64,000 nucleotides of DNA from Haematobia irritans. Taxonomy: Eukaryota > Arthropoda > Insecta > Diptera > Muscidae. Of the stretch, positions 22,381 through 34,521 are shown piece after piece. Positions within the stretch are counted from its first letter, which is position 1. Every line of letters starts with the position of its first letter. The stretch lies in contig NC_134397.1 of assembly GCF_050003625.1 (NCBI RefSeq), positions 151,341,526 through 151,405,525 on the forward strand, given 5' to 3'. The position numbers and the translations under genes were made by a program. Below the pieces are notes generated by a model. That model made no database searches and had not been told where the DNA came from. It saw only the letters and a program-made list of their open reading frames with translations.

Positions 22381-23012
22381 ATTAACCGTCCGCCATAGAA
22401 TGGTGCTATATATCATTCCGTTTGTAGCATATCGAAATATTGGTTTAAGTATATGTATTCTGGGTCGTGTTTTTAAATTCTGAGTCGATTTAGTGATGCC
22501 CGTCCGTCCGTCCATCTCTTAGGTTAGGTTAGGTTAGGTGGCAGCCCGATGTATCAGGCTCACTTAGACTATTCAGTCCATTGTGATACCACATTGGTGA
22601 ACTTCTCTCTTATCACTGAGTGCTGCCCGATTCCATGTGCTCAATGCCATCTCTTGATATCACGCTAACTTCCAAAGAAACAAGCTATCGACGTGAAGCT
22701 TAGCGCAAGTATGTGCTGTAAACGTAGATCGGATGGTGTTGCAAATGGGCTATATCGGACCACTTCAACGTATAGCCCTCATATAAACCGACTTCCATAT
22801 ATGGCTTGCGGAGCCTCTTAGAGAACCAAATTTCACCCGATCCTTGGTCTCATATCGGTCTATAATTATATATAGCCCCCATATAAACTGATCCCCAGAT
22901 TTAACCTCCGGAGCCTCTTGGAGGACCAAATTTTATCCAATCACAATTTTGTACATTGTGTTTGTATATGGCCTCCAAAAGACATGTAAAAATTTCTCCA
23001 TATCGGTCCATA
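22381..23012 (+). mobile_element. DINE-A 5' part, interrupted by SINE and CAC element
   Basis: It starts with a diverged 'ccgccatagaatggtgctata' region and holds a GTCC tract near 22499-22512. The 153-bp units continue to 23012, where a CAC element is inserted. The host text resumes at 24961. Confidence 0.7.
22521..22646 (-). mobile_element. SIN1 SINE, 5'-truncated (126 bp) with 9-bp target duplication
   Basis: Only the tail-proximal part remains: (TTAGG)n, then GTGGCAGCCCGATGTATCAG. CCATCTCTT flanks it at 22512-22520 and 22647-22655. 5' truncation plus a 9-bp duplication is the hallmark of target-primed retroposition. Confidence 0.85.
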
Positions 23013-24960
23013 CACTCAAAAAAGTTTACTTGGATCCAAAGATTTTGACTTTCTCTTAAGGATTTTGGTATTGCTTCCGAGCCAAAAATGTGGCTTCTTT
23101 AAAATGAAGACATTTTTTAGCAACTAATCTGGCCTTAAATCTAGGATAAATCTAGGATTTATCGCATCTTCATTTTCTTGTCGCGATATATTAATAACAA
23201 GTAAGGAAAGTCTAAAGTCGGGCGGGGCCGACTATATTATACACTGCACCACTTTGTAGATCTAAATTTTCGATGCCATATCACATCCGTCAAATATGTT
23301 GGGTGCTATATATAAAGGTTTGTACCAAATACATACATTTAAATATCACTCGATTTGGACAGAATTTGGTAGACTATAGACTCAAAATTTAAGTTGGCTA
23401 ATGCACTAGGGTGGAACACAATTGTAGTAAAAAAAAAATATGGGAAACATTTAAATCTCAAGAAATTTTAAGGAAACTTCGCAAAAGTTTATTTATGATT
23501 TATCGCTCGATATAAATGCATTAGAAGTTTAGGAAAATTAGATTCATTTTTACAACTTTTCGACTAAGCAGTGGCGATTTAACAAGGAAAATTTTGGTAT
23601 TTTTACCATTTTTGTCGAAATCAGAAAAACATATATATGGGTGCTATATCTAAATCTGAACCGATTTCCATCAAATTTGGCACACATGACTATATTACTA
23701 ATTGTACTCCTAGTGCAAAATTTCAAGCTAATCGGGATAAAACTCTGGCTTCTGGGTCCATATAAGTGCATATCGGGCGAAAGATATATATGGGAGCTAT
23801 ATCTAAATCTGAATCGATTTCAACCAAATTTGGCACGCATAGCTACAATGCAAATTGGGCCAAAACTCTGGCTTCTGGGGCCATATTAGTCCATATCGGG
23901 CGAAAAATATATATGGAAGCTATATCTAAATCTGAACCGATTTCAATCAAATTTGGCACACATGACTATACTACCAATTGTACTCCTTGTGCAAAATTTC
24001 AAGCTAATCGGGATAAAACTCTGGCTTCTGGGTCCATATAAGTGCTTATCGGGCGAAAGATATATATGGGAGCTATATCTAAATCTGAATCGATTTCAAC
24101 CAAATTTGGCACGCATAGCTACAATGCAAATTGGGCCAAAACTCTGGCTTTTAGGACCATATTAGTCCATATCGGGCGAAAGATATATAAGGGAGCTATA
24201 TCTAAATCTGAACCGATTTCAATCAAATTTTGCACAAATTTTGCAATTCGGTATAAAACTCTGGCTGCTGGGTCCATATTAGTGCATATCGGGCGAAAGA
24301 TATATATGGGAGCTATATCTAAATCTGAACCGATTTCTTCCAAAATCAATAGGGTTCTATTCTGACCCAAATTAGGAACATGTGCAAAATTTGAACGCGA
24401 TTGGACTTAAATTGCGACCTAGACTTTGATCACAAAAATGTGTTCACAGACGGACATGGTTATATCGACTCAGGGACCCACCCTGAGCATTATTGCCAAA
24501 GACACCATGTGTCAATCTCGTCTCCTCCTGGGTGTTACAAACATATGCACTAACTTATAATACCACAGTGTGGCGCAGGGTATAAAAATATTCACGTACA
24601 AACAAATGCCAGTTCCAAATTGTAACGGATACCTCAAAGTAAAAGTCTCTTCTTAATTCCAAAAAAAGAACTTTAAACCAAGGATGCTAAATCCTCAAAA
24701 TAAGTCTTAGCCTATATTTGAGGCGTTTGTATCTTAAATCAAAAATCAAGTTAATTTAAGAACGATTTCTTAAAAAAATGTGTTTCTTTATTTTACGAAA
24801 AATTCACAAAATGTGTGTCCTAACTTTAATGAAAAAAATTTTGAAATAAAGACTATAAACTTTGTTTTAATTAAAATGTTTTTATTTTAAAGAAATTTGC
24901 GTATCCTAAAATTTGGGTTGCGCAATCTATAATGTCACATAAATATTTTTTTTTGTGGTG
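23013..24960 (+). mobile_element. CACTC element, TA target duplication, with nested DINE-C
   Basis: Left end CACTCAAAAAAGTTTACTTG, right end the inverse of CACCACAAAAAAAAATATTT. TA lies at 23011-23012 and 24961-24962. Joining the flanks gives 'ggtccataattatatata', the exact DINE-A text, so the site is clear. Without the DINE-C insert the element is about 560 bp. Confidence 0.75.
23196..24584 (-). mobile_element. DINE-C, full length
   Basis: 3' terminus at 23196 with hairpin AGTCGGGCGGGGCCGACT (23216-23233), and 5' end TATACCCTGCGCCACACTG at 24564-24584. The interior has four to five units reading 'atatatgggagctatatcta'. Plus- and minus-strand frames between 23550 and 24370 are these units, not genes. 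Confidence 0.82.
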
Positions 24961-25010
24961 TAATTATATATAGTCCCTAGATTTTATTTCTGGAGTCTCC
25001 TACTAAAATT

Positions 25011-25234
25011 TGGTACTTTAGTACCTTTATTTATAAACCGCGAGAAGAGAATGAAAATTTTATAAATGACATCTGTATCCTAATTTTAATTTTATTGGTC
25101 CTAGATTTAAAGCCAGATAGGTCGCTAAAAAATGTCCTTATTTTAAAGAAGCCGCATCTTTGGCTCGGAATCAATACCAAAATCCTTAAGGGAAGGTCAA
25201 AATCTTTGGATCCAAGAAAACATTTTTTTGAGTG
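25011..25234 (-). mobile_element. CACTC element, single-end fragment
   Basis: The terminal 100 bp match the inverse of the left end at 23013 (TTGGATCCAAGAAAACATTT, then TTTTGAGTG). Only one end is present. The ORF 25031-25237 is incidental. Confidence 0.7.
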
Positions 25235-25274
25235 CATATAAACCGACGCCCCTATTTAACTTTTGGCTCTGAGT

Positions 25275-25584
25275 AACAATTAATAAAATGGTACAGATTA
25301 TTTAAATAATTTAATTTTTGAGGTCAAACCTTTCCGACAAACGTTAGAATGCATTAAAAAAGCACACACATTGTTTGGAAAAATATCACAGAATTTGTTA
25401 ATTCACATCCAAAACACTGAAATCGGATCACACCTTAAGAAGTGATGCAAATTTCGTGCAAAGGCTATTGGACTTGTGGGCATGCTTTGACATGTTGAAT
25501 TCATCGCTTCTGCGCCACTTTTCACCACTTTCGGATGCAAAAAGAACATTTCACTACCTTTTTGGTGACGCTTGTTTTGCTGGA
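25275..25584 (-). repeat. R420 repeat copy
   Basis: The minus strand has 'tccagcaaaacaagcgtcacc', 'agtggtgaaaagtggcgc' and 'gatgcaaatt' blocks in the order seen in the other copies. Confidence 0.75.
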
Positions 25585-26500
25585 CAAATTCTTTCGGATG
25601 TAACTTAGTGGATTATTAATTCAAAAATATTTCCACAAATCTATATCTAGTATTATACCACTGTGCGATGTTCTTTTTGGCTGCACAAGAATGTATTGCT
25701 ACTGGCAAAATCATTGGGTTGACTATCTGCTACTTGCCTCAATGGGCAGATAGATGAACGAATGGATGGTTGTATTGAATTCAATGCTTGATTTCATGTG
25801 ACCGAGCATTGTATCGGTGTGCATTCGTGTGAGTTTGTGTGTGTGTGTGTGTGTGTGGGTAAGTGTGCGTATCCTTCTTTTGCGTATCTCATCATTCCCA
25901 TGTGAGTGAGCGGAGTAGAGCAAAGTTCAAACTTTCGAAATGAGCATCATCATGATTTTATTAAATAGACTCTGATGTATTTATTGTCCAGCGACAACGT
26001 GACTTGTAAATTGATTTCATTTACCTAAAAATTGACTAACAACAGTTGTAGCAACAACAACCAACCACCCACACCACTACCAACGGCAATTGAATCAGCA
26101 GAAATAGCCCCTCAACTGACCATCGATGGTGATGGCATTTCGGTGATTGTAGCTACTATGTCCCTAGAGGCAGCATTTCTTCTGTGTCCTCGCTATTGTT
26201 GTTGTTCGCAGATGAGTGAGTAGATGTGTTGCAGTCAACATTTTAACTACAATCGGTGAAGTTATGATATTCGGTCATTCGATTGGTATTGTTTAACATT
26301 TTCACTGAAGTTGTTTTATGAGAGTCTCACCTCGGTTGTGTAATAGGGCTGTTGAAAATTCGATGGTCATATTTATTTGAGCATTTTTTGAGTGAAAATA
26401 CAGGATAAGCGTGGTACGGTTCTCGAAGTCAAATTTAAAATTTCTACATAAATATACTATATACGTTTCTTGATTTCTACAAACCATGTTTGTATGTGTT
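25585..26500. other. Apparently unique sequence with a (GT)n tract
   Basis: The microsatellite is at about 25836-25858. A short frame at 26032-26223 (CAACAA-rich start) has no recognisable domain, so I do not call it. This could be host intergenic or intronic DNA. Confidence 0.5.
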
Positions 26501-27173
26501 TGCGTATCGACTTGAAACTTGGCACAAGTAGTTGCTATTAATGTAGATCGTATGGTATTGCAAATGGGCCATATCGGTCCACTTTTACGTATAGCCCCCA
26601 TATAAACAGGCCCCCAAATTTGGCTTGCGGATCCTCTAAGAGAAGCAAATTTCATTCGATCCGGCTGAAATATGGTACATGGTGTTAGTATATGGCCTCA
26701 AACACCTATGCAAAAATTGGTCGAAATCGGTCCATAATTATATATAGCCCCCATATAAACCGATCCCCAGATTTGACCTCCGGAGCCCCTTGGAAGAGAA
26801 AAATTCATCCGATTCTGTTGAAATTTGGTACGTGATGTTAGTATATGCACGCAAAGAAAAAAAAAAAACGTTTGGAAAACGTGTACCGAAAACGTTTTTC
26901 TTTTGTTAGAGTTTTTTGAATTGCTTCGAAAATTTTAAACTTTTATCACCAAAAAAATTCGTTTGTTACAAAATTTTTATTCTTTCAATAAAAAAAAGTT
27001 ATTTTTGAAACAACAATCTATTTCGTTTATATCAAACACTGTTCTTTTCTGACTTTAGGTCTTTAATAAGACACATTTTACAGTTCACAATTTATTAATG
27101 TAATGTTGAACATTTTTTCGGAATCTTCCGAACATATCTGGAATATAAAAAACAAAAAACAAAAAAAAAACTT

Positions 27174-27246
27174 TGGTCGAAGCAGGGATCGAACCCACGA
27201 CCCTTGGCATGCTAGTCGGACGTAGCAACCACTGCTCCACGGTGCC
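27174..27246 (-). ncRNA. tRNA-like module 2 in CACGC copy 3
   Basis: B box GGTTCGATCC and A-box-like GTGGAGCAGTGGTTGC on the minus strand. The A box matches the tRNA consensus slightly better than in copies 1 and 2. Confidence 0.6.
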
Positions 27247-27361
27247 AAACTAAATGTTTGTTGGGTCTGTTAAATAAACTTTGTTTATTCGGTTCGTGGG
27301 CGCCGCAAGCTATGCTATATAAATATAACTTATATGGACATTTATCTATTGATGACCATAA

Positions 27362-27435
27362 CAGGTACATAGCTCAGTGGTTAGTGTGTTGGCTTACAAA
27401 GTGCATGGTCCGCGGTTCGATTCTCCGTCCAGGCG
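27362..27435 (+). ncRNA. tRNA-like module 1 in CACGC copy 3
   Basis: TAGCTCAGTGGTTAGTG and GGTTCGATTC as in 5938-6011, with a few substitutions (CTTACAAA in the loop region). Confidence 0.6.
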
Positions 27436-28037
27436 CAAGTTAAAAATGCAATTAGCAAGAAAACCAAGTTTTTTTTAGTTTGTCTTTATGAAATTGTTTT
27501 TACATCCTGGAAAAGAATAAACGTTTATCACAAAAAGTATATTCTTTTCTTCCAAATACACTTCCTTACAGCGGAAAGCAAATGAGAAACGAACTTCGTT
27601 TGTCTAAAATTTCGTTTGGGAGGAAAGAATTATTTTTTTGCGTGTGGTATCCAACAACCATGCAGTAATTGGTTCATATCAGTCCATAATTATATATAGC
27701 CCCCATATAAGCCGATCCCCAGATTTGACCTCCAGTGCCTTTTGTAGAAGCAGAATTCATCCGATCTGGTTGAAATTTGATACGTGGTTGTAGTTTATGA
27801 TATTTAACAACCATGCCAAAAGTCGGCGATATCAGTCCATAATCATATATTTGGTTTTGGAGCCTCTTGGAGGAGCAAATTTCATCCGAGTCAGTTGAAA
27901 TCTGGTACATTGTTCTAGTATATGGCCGTTAACAACCATGCCTAAATAGGTCTATATCGGTCTATAGTTATATATAGCCCTCAGATAAATCGATCCCCAA
28001 TCACAAAAAATTGGTCCATATCAAGTTCATAATTGTA

Positions 28038-28877
28038 AAGGGTGATACGGTCAAAATTTGGTCAAGGGAAAACGCGTGTAAATCGGTGAAATCGTTTATT
28101 TAAAAAGTCAAATTAAATTTCTTTTTCAAGTTCAATTAGTATAAAATTCAGGAAAAATATTCAGTTAGGCTTTCGCTTTTCCAAATCCGAATTGCCGGGC
28201 CTCACGCTTGACACCTGCCATCAGATTTTGTACAGCCACCTTGTCCACCTTCTTCGCCGCAGAAAGCCAGTTTGCCTTGAACTGCTGCTCGTACTTAGCA
28301 GTTTTTTTGGTCTTCTTTAGGTTCCGCTCGACAATAGCCCAGTATTTCTCAATTGGGCGGAGCTCCGGCGTGTTGGGAGGGTTCTTGTCCTTGGGAACCA
28401 CCTGCACGTTGTTGGCGGCGTACCACTCCATGGCCTTTTCACCGTAATGGCAAGATGCCAAATCCGGCCAAAACAGTACGGAACAACCGTGTTTCTTCAG
28501 GAAAGGCAGGAGACGTTTATTCAAACACTCTTTCACGTAAATTTCTTGGTTGACAGTCCCGGAAGCTATGAAAATGCTGCTTTTCAAGCCACAGGTACAG
28601 ATGGCTTGCCAAACCAGATATTTCGTTGCGAACTTTGACAGTTTTATGTGCTTGAAAATATCTGCTACCTTTCCCCTTCCTTTTGCCGTATAAAACTCCT
28701 GTCCCGGAAGCTGCTTGTAGTCGGCTTTGACGTAGGTTTCGTCGTCCATTACCATGCAGTCAAACATCGTCAGCACCGTCGTGTACAGCCTCCGGGATCG
28801 CGCTTTGGCCGTCGTATTTTGTTTATCATCGCGATTTGGAGTCACTACCTTCTTGTAAGTCGATAGTCCGGCTCGTC
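28038..28877 (-). mobile_element. DD37E Tc1/mariner, copy 2, one end intact
   Basis: The terminal repeat AAGGGTGATACGGTCAAAAT starts right after TA at 28036-28037. The other end is lost within the coding region near 28877, next to a foldback element. Confidence 0.88.
28165..28845 (-). pseudogene. DD37E Tc1/mariner transposase, catalytic domain open, N-terminus missing
   Basis: 226 uninterrupted codons. First Asp in VMDDETYV (about residue 35), second in WPDLASCH (128), Glu in LRPIEKYW (166). There are 37 residues between the last two, giving the DD37E signature. The DNA-binding helix-turn-helix region seen in copy 1 is absent because the 5' end is truncated; the ATG is an internal methionine. 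The intact catalytic triad with no stops implies recent activity of the family. Such enzymes move DNA between TA sites in the nucleus. Copy 2 also supplies the 23-residue block deleted from copy 1. Confidence 0.9.
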
Positions 28878-28880
28878 TAT

Positions 28881-29592
28881 CTTATGTATTTTGAGCTGCT
28901 GAATTCGAAAATAACTTAAAAAAAATTTTATGGAACGGTTTTTGAGATATCCCGTTATTTTTAAATTTTCGCCCTTTTTTCTCTTTTTTTTCTCTAACGT
29001 AAGTAACAAGACCAACAAGAAGAAAATCGACCGAAAAATTACAAAGTTATAAGCAATTTAATGACGTCAAATCATTCAAAAATGGGCGACTCACCCACAC
29101 AAAAATGTCTCACAAAAATGTCTAGGCAACAGAGAAATGCATTTTTTGTGGGAAAGTCGCTAATTTTTGCATGTTTTGTCGTCATTGAAGTGCTTATAAC
29201 TTTGTCATTATTCGATCGGTTATCTTCTAGTTGGTCTTGTTGTAAACGTTAGAGTATCGTCTATACGACCACGAAGATTGGTTTATACTTTTCTGGCGGA
29301 AAAGGTCCGTTGTAAAACACGAATTTTTTGAAAATTTTGATTTTTCACATTGATATTTTTTGAACCACTTAACTTATCACAAATCCATTTGCACACGATT
29401 ATTCGTCATCTTATAACCTTTCATTTGTGTATCAACAACGTTATAATAAGACGTATAAGACGTTCTAACTCGAGATATATTGTGTTTTGTGAAAAAAGGG
29501 CGAAAATTTAAAAATAACGGGATATCTCAAAAACGGTTCCATAAAAAATTTTTAAACATTTTTTTTTTCGAATTCAGCAGCTTAAAATACAC
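28881..29592. mobile_element. Foldback-type element with roughly 105-bp inverted termini
   Basis: 28881-28985 and 29488-29592 are inverse copies: TTGAGCTGCTGAATTCG near one end and 'gaattcagcagcttaaaa' near the other, both continuing through 'gatatctcaaaaacgg'. The about 500-bp middle reads 'aactttgtcattattcgatcgg' and has no convincing gene (frame 29061-29252 is unremarkable). No target duplication was found. Confidence 0.75.
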
Positions 29593-29639
29593 AAGAAAAG
29601 TTGGTTTTTATCAATAGTACTTTTTTAGTGTAAACTAGT

Positions 29640-30165
29640 GAAATTATAAATTTTTTTTTATTTGGCAAAATATCACAATTGTTTTTTAATTCACATCCAA
29701 AACACTGACTCTTTTTTACAAAGCCGTTAGGTGTCATTCGCCTTCATAATTTCTCGATTTAGTTACGGCCCCTCTTCCAGATCTCATGCATTACTCTGTC
29801 CCCGTTTTAGTTCTGTTGTTATGCAATATTCTTTTGTGGTTAGGGTTTGTCGCATATCGAATACGTTTATTCCCTACTCAGATAGACATTTTGGGCTTTC
29901 GGGTTTGGAATTTAAAACTATGTTATTGGGTGTTTTGTATTTTTTTTTTGGTATTGGGAATAACATCAATAATAGTGAAACACTGAATTCGGATCCCACC
30001 TTAAGAAGTAATCCAAGTACAGTGCAACGACTGTTGCAATGGTGGACATCCGTCCTATGACAAGCCCATATTAAATCATCAATTCTGTGCCAATTGTGCA
30101 CCACTTCCGTATCCAAAAAGAAAATGTTCACTACTTTTTTGGCGACGCTTTTTTTGCTGGACAAT
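29640..30165 (-). repeat. R420 copy split by a retroposed insert
   Basis: The two halves join as 'ccaaaacactga' + 'attcggatccc', the order seen in 25410-25440. The CCAGC end lies at about 30155-30165. Confidence 0.78.
29709..29977. mobile_element. 269-bp insert with 9-bp target duplication (retroposon-like)
   Basis: AAACACTGA flanks it at 29700-29708 and 29978-29986. On the minus strand the 3' side ends in an A-rich 'tttgtaaaaaagag'. The 9-bp duplication without inverted termini suggests a truncated LINE or other retroposed RNA. The frames within it (29731-30060, 29786-29986) are not recognised. Confidence 0.6.
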
Positions 30166-31189
30166 TGTGAACTGATATGTACCAATTTTTGTGTGATTGG
30201 GGGTCGGTTTATCTGGGGGCTATATATAACTATAGACCGATATGGAATAATTTTGGCATGGTTGTTAGAGGCCATATCCTTGCACAACGTAACAAATTTC
30301 AACCGAATCGGATGAAATTTACTCCTCAAAGATGCTCAGAAGGCCAAATGTGTGGGATCGGTTTTTATGGGGGCTACATATAATTATGGATCAATTTTTG
30401 CATGGATGCTAGAGACAATATATACACACCATGTACCGAATTTTAACAAGATCTGATGAAATTTTCTCCTACAAGAGGATCCGGAGGTCAAATCTGGGGA
30501 TCGGCTATATTAAGCAATTATGGACCGACGTGGACTAAATTTTGCATGAGTGTTAGAGGTCATATACACTGAAAAAACAGTTAACCCTTTTCCATTGCAA
30601 AATGAACTAAACTGTAGTAATATTGACCATGATTTAGCCCTTAAGATTTTTTCAACTTGTCTAGTTTATAATTCTCTTAAATTTTAGTTAATCTACGACA
30701 TTGTATTTTAGTTCATTTTTACAACACCATAAGATTTATATACTCATACCAAGTTAAAAAGTCAGTATTATTTTGGTTTACTTGCTTATTTTAGGGGAAA
30801 CCCGATAATAAAAATTGGTTAACAGTCTCTTTAAAATGTCAACGACTAAATTATTTTTAAATCTATCATTCCACAGTACAGAGAAATTATATAATTAAAG
30901 GAACAACAAAACGTTTTACTATTATGAAAATTAAACTTTCTTAAGCAAAAGTACTTTATTATAAAAACTTATGATGAAAGTTCTTAATACAATGTTTTTG
31001 TGAATGAAAATTATGACCACGTCGAACAAGAAAGTACTTTATTTCAACTCGGTTTTTGGACATTTTGACTTTTCCTTAGTTTTTTATTCATCGTAAGTAT
31101 ATTTTTCACATATCTTGCTGAAAAAAATGGAAGGTATAATGAAAATTGTTAAAAATTAACATTTAATAAAATATAATTTTTAGCTCTTT

Positions 31190-31927
31190 AAAATAGCTTG
31201 TAACTTACCATATTTGGGGGCATTTTATTAAATGGCGTAAGGCATTCAACTTTTCTTAGATAAACGTACCTCATAAAGTTTGTACCTGAAACAATTAGAG
31301 AAATAATGAATTAAGTAATATATTAACTCATAACATTGTGTTGTTGTCGATGTGAAGAACATAATATTTACAATAAATATTTTTGTTAAAAGAAAGCCAA
31401 AGTTTTAGTATAAAACTTACCAATTCTCTATTACATTGTACGTTGAGGTTAAAAAGTTATCGAAATTCATTTGGGGTTACTCTGAAATTAAATAGTTATT
31501 TTTTACATTAAATAAAAAAACATTAAATTGGTTTCCAAAAAATCTAATTAAAGAAATAATATGCATAAAAAAGTAAATATTCTGGTTAAGAAATGTTAAA
31601 GAAAGCTTACCAATTCATAAAAATATTTCCAAATTGTTATTCTGAAATTAAATATTTGTTTTTTACGTTAAAAATATTAAATTGGTTTCCAAAATATTTG
31701 ATTAAAGTAATACTGAAATAAGGTATTAAAAACATGTAATTTTGATAATAAAAAGGTCATAAAAATTTAAATATTCTAGTGAAAAGAAAGCCAATTTTTA
31801 AAAGAAAACTTACCACTTCTCTATTAAATTGAGGAGAAATATAAAAATTTGCCCGAATCCATCTGGGGTTGCTCTTAAATTAAATATTTTTTACAACAAA
31901 GAAAAACATGAAACTGGTTAAAAAAAA
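31190..31927. repeat. Tandem repeat of about 190 bp inside the CACTG element
   Basis: 'cttaccaattc'-type phrases recur at about 31422, 31609 and 31811, each followed by 'aaattcatttggggttactc'-like and 'ttttttacattaaata' text. A further unit continues on the far side of the nested DINE-A (33340-33520). On the minus strand each unit shows GGTAAG, a splice-donor-like hexamer. Confidence 0.65.
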
Positions 31928-33324
31928 AACAAGTGTATACGGCCGTAAGTTCGGCCAGGCCGAATCTTATGTACCCTCCACCATGGATTGCGTAGAAACT
32001 TCTACGAAAGACTGTCATCCACAATCGAATTACTTGGGTTGTGGTATCTTAAAACTTCTTAACATCGTTTTCTAAATTGTGAGTTAGTCCATAAGTGGTA
32101 TATATTAGACAAAAAAACTTATGTATAGGTAAGTCTACAAATAATTACGAATCGACATGGACTTTTGCACCGTACGTAGAGAGCCAGAATTGAAATATGG
32201 GGTCCGCTTATATGGGGGCTATATAGAATGATGAACTTCATATGGACCAATTTTTGTGTGATTGGAAATCGATTTATCTGAGGGATATATATAACTATAG
32301 ACCGATATGGACCTAGTTACGCATGGTTTTTAACGACCATGTACTAGCACAATGTACCAAATTTCAACACACTCGAATGAAATTTGCTCCTCCAAGAGGC
32401 TCCAAAACCAAATCTCGGGATCGGTTTATATGGGGCTATATATGATTATGGACTGATATGGACCACTTTTGGCATGGTTGTTAAATATCATACATGATCA
32501 CCACGTACCAAATTTCAAGCAGATCGGATGAATTTTGCTTCTCCAAAAGGCACCGGAGGTCAAATCTGGGGATCGGTTTATATGGGAGCTATATATAATT
32601 ATGGGCTGATAGGAACCAATTCCTGCATGGTTGTTGGATACCATATACTAACATCACGTACCAAATTTCAACCGAATGGGAAGAATTTTGCTCTTCCAAG
32701 GGGTTCTGGAGGTCAAATCTGGGGATCGGTTTATATGGGGCCTATATATAATTATGGACCGACACCGACCAATTTTTACATGGGAGTTTGAGGCCATATA
32801 TTAACACCACGTACCAAATTTCAACTGAATCAGATGAATTTTGGTCTTCCAAGAGGCTCCGGAGGTCAAATCTGGTGATCGGTTTATATGAGGGCTATAT
32901 ATAATTATGGACCGATGTGGACCAATTTTTGCATGGGTGTTAGAGACCATATACTAACACCATGTACCAAATTTCAGCCGGATCGGATGAAATTTGCTTC
33001 TCTTAGAGGCCTCGCAAGCTAAATTTCGGGGTCCGTTTATATGGGGTCCATACGTAAAAGTGGACCGATATGGCCAATTTTCAATACCATCCGACCTACA
33101 TCAATAACAACTACTTGTGCCAAGTTTCAAGTCGATAGCTTGTTTCTTTCGGAAGTTAGCGTGATTTGAACAGACGGACGGACGGACGGACATGATCAGT
33201 TCGACTCAGAATTTCACCACGACCCAGAATATATATACTTTATGGGGTCTTAGAGCAATATTTCGATGTGTTACAAACGGAATGACAAAGTTAATATACC
33301 CCCCATCCTATGGTGGAGGGTATA
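31928..33324 (-). mobile_element. DINE-A, full length (about 1.4 kb)
   Basis: Hairpin TTCGGCCAGGCCGAA at 31950-31964, five to six 153-bp type units, GGAC tract at about 33174-33190, and 5' palindrome ending TATA at 33324. The frame 32528-32791 is a run of the units. This is the best full-length DINE-A reference in the window. Confidence 0.88.
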
Positions 33325-33339
33325 ATAATAATAATTAGC

Positions 33340-33520
33340 AAATAATAATATACATAAAGAATATTATTTTTTAAAAGAAAACCACATTGAAAAAGGAACA
33401 CTTACCTATTTATGATTAAACTATACGCTGAGGTTTAACAAACAATTTTCTAAATTCATCTGGAGTTACTCTGAAATTGAATATTTATTTTTTACATTGA
33501 ATAATAAAAATTAAATTAGA
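33340..33520. repeat. Continuation of the 190-bp tandem repeat
   Basis: 'cacttacctatttatgatta' and 'aattcatctggagttactct' match the units left of the nested DINE-A. Confidence 0.55.
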
Positions 33521-34521
33521 TCAAACAATTTCAATATACTTTCCATTCCAGCATTTTTTCCTAAATATTGAACATTCTTAATAACTTTTTTCTAAGCTAC
33601 CGATCATCACTTCGCCATTGTACACCTTATCGCCAAAATATTAATAACTTTCATATAAAAGTTTCAACAAACAAACACCAATATACATATGTCTCAAATA
33701 AACCAAAATATTCCATACCTTTATATTCCCTTGTTACATACTTGCTAAAAAGGTGCAACAGCCCACGCCAACGCCAACTATACAACTGAAGCGTGCCAAA
33801 CAAAACCAAGCAAAACCAAAACATTTCTACAACAACAAAAACAACACCTCATCCAGACAAATAAACCATTCGCGAATAATAAACACACACACACAAACCA
33901 CTGAAAGAACAAAAATAAAAACAACCCCAAGCTCAGACATACACAACATCCCCATCACTCGCTACCATTTCTCATTATTGCATTGCATGCTCTCACTCTC
34001 AAAAAAATTTCAAGTAACATCATCTTTACATTAAACATATTCCACTTTGATGAGAAAGATCTCTGTACTATGCATTAGTTAATCGCATCTGTCCACAATT
34101 TACTCCAAAAACAATACTCTTAAATGCATATCCGTATAAGAACGATGAAACGTTTAGCTTAAAATTAGCAAAAACTTCATGAAATGATATCTACCAATTT
34201 TTGACGAAAATGTCTATAAATTTAATTACATGTGAACTAAAAATATTTCATTGAGAAATGTTGTACCAACTATTATTAACTAAAGGAATTGGCAGTAAGA
34301 AATTGCTATCCGCTTTCAAGTTAAATTTTCGTAAAAAAATATTTTCTCATACAAAAACTCTTTATAGTAAATTACACTTATTATTTAGAAAGTATTTTAC
34401 ATTTCATAAATAGTTTTATAGTATGGCGAAAGAATTTTTAACTACCAGTTAAGAAAAATTTTAAGGAAATTTCCATCGTATTTTGTAGGCTATGAACTAA
34501 ACGATTGCTACTTATGCCCTG

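Larger units (their letters stand above)
26848..27644 (-). mobile_element. CACGC element, copy 3 (797 bp, TG target duplication)
   Basis: TG lies at 26846-26847 and 27645-27646. Joining the flanks restores 'gtatatggtatccaacaacc', found uninterrupted near 42028. It lacks about 100 bp beside module 1 that copies 1 and 2 keep. Confidence 0.85.
26503..28037 (+). mobile_element. DINE-A internal part, split by CACGC copy 3
   Basis: It starts in the 'atcgacttgaaacttggcac' region and runs through 153-bp units until a DD37E mariner at 28038. Neither DINE end is present. The frames 26302-26655 and 27674-27910 reflect the repeats. Confidence 0.75.

Noticed and set aside
22521..22646. Interstitial telomere tract from (TTAGG)n
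   Set aside because: It is the tail of a SINE, with the SINE body adjacent and a target duplication.
24042..24365. 107-codon open frame
   Set aside because: Consists of DINE-C internal units.
26032..26223. 63-codon frame as a possible host exon
   Set aside because: Simple-sequence start (CAACAA), no splice sites I can defend, and no family match.
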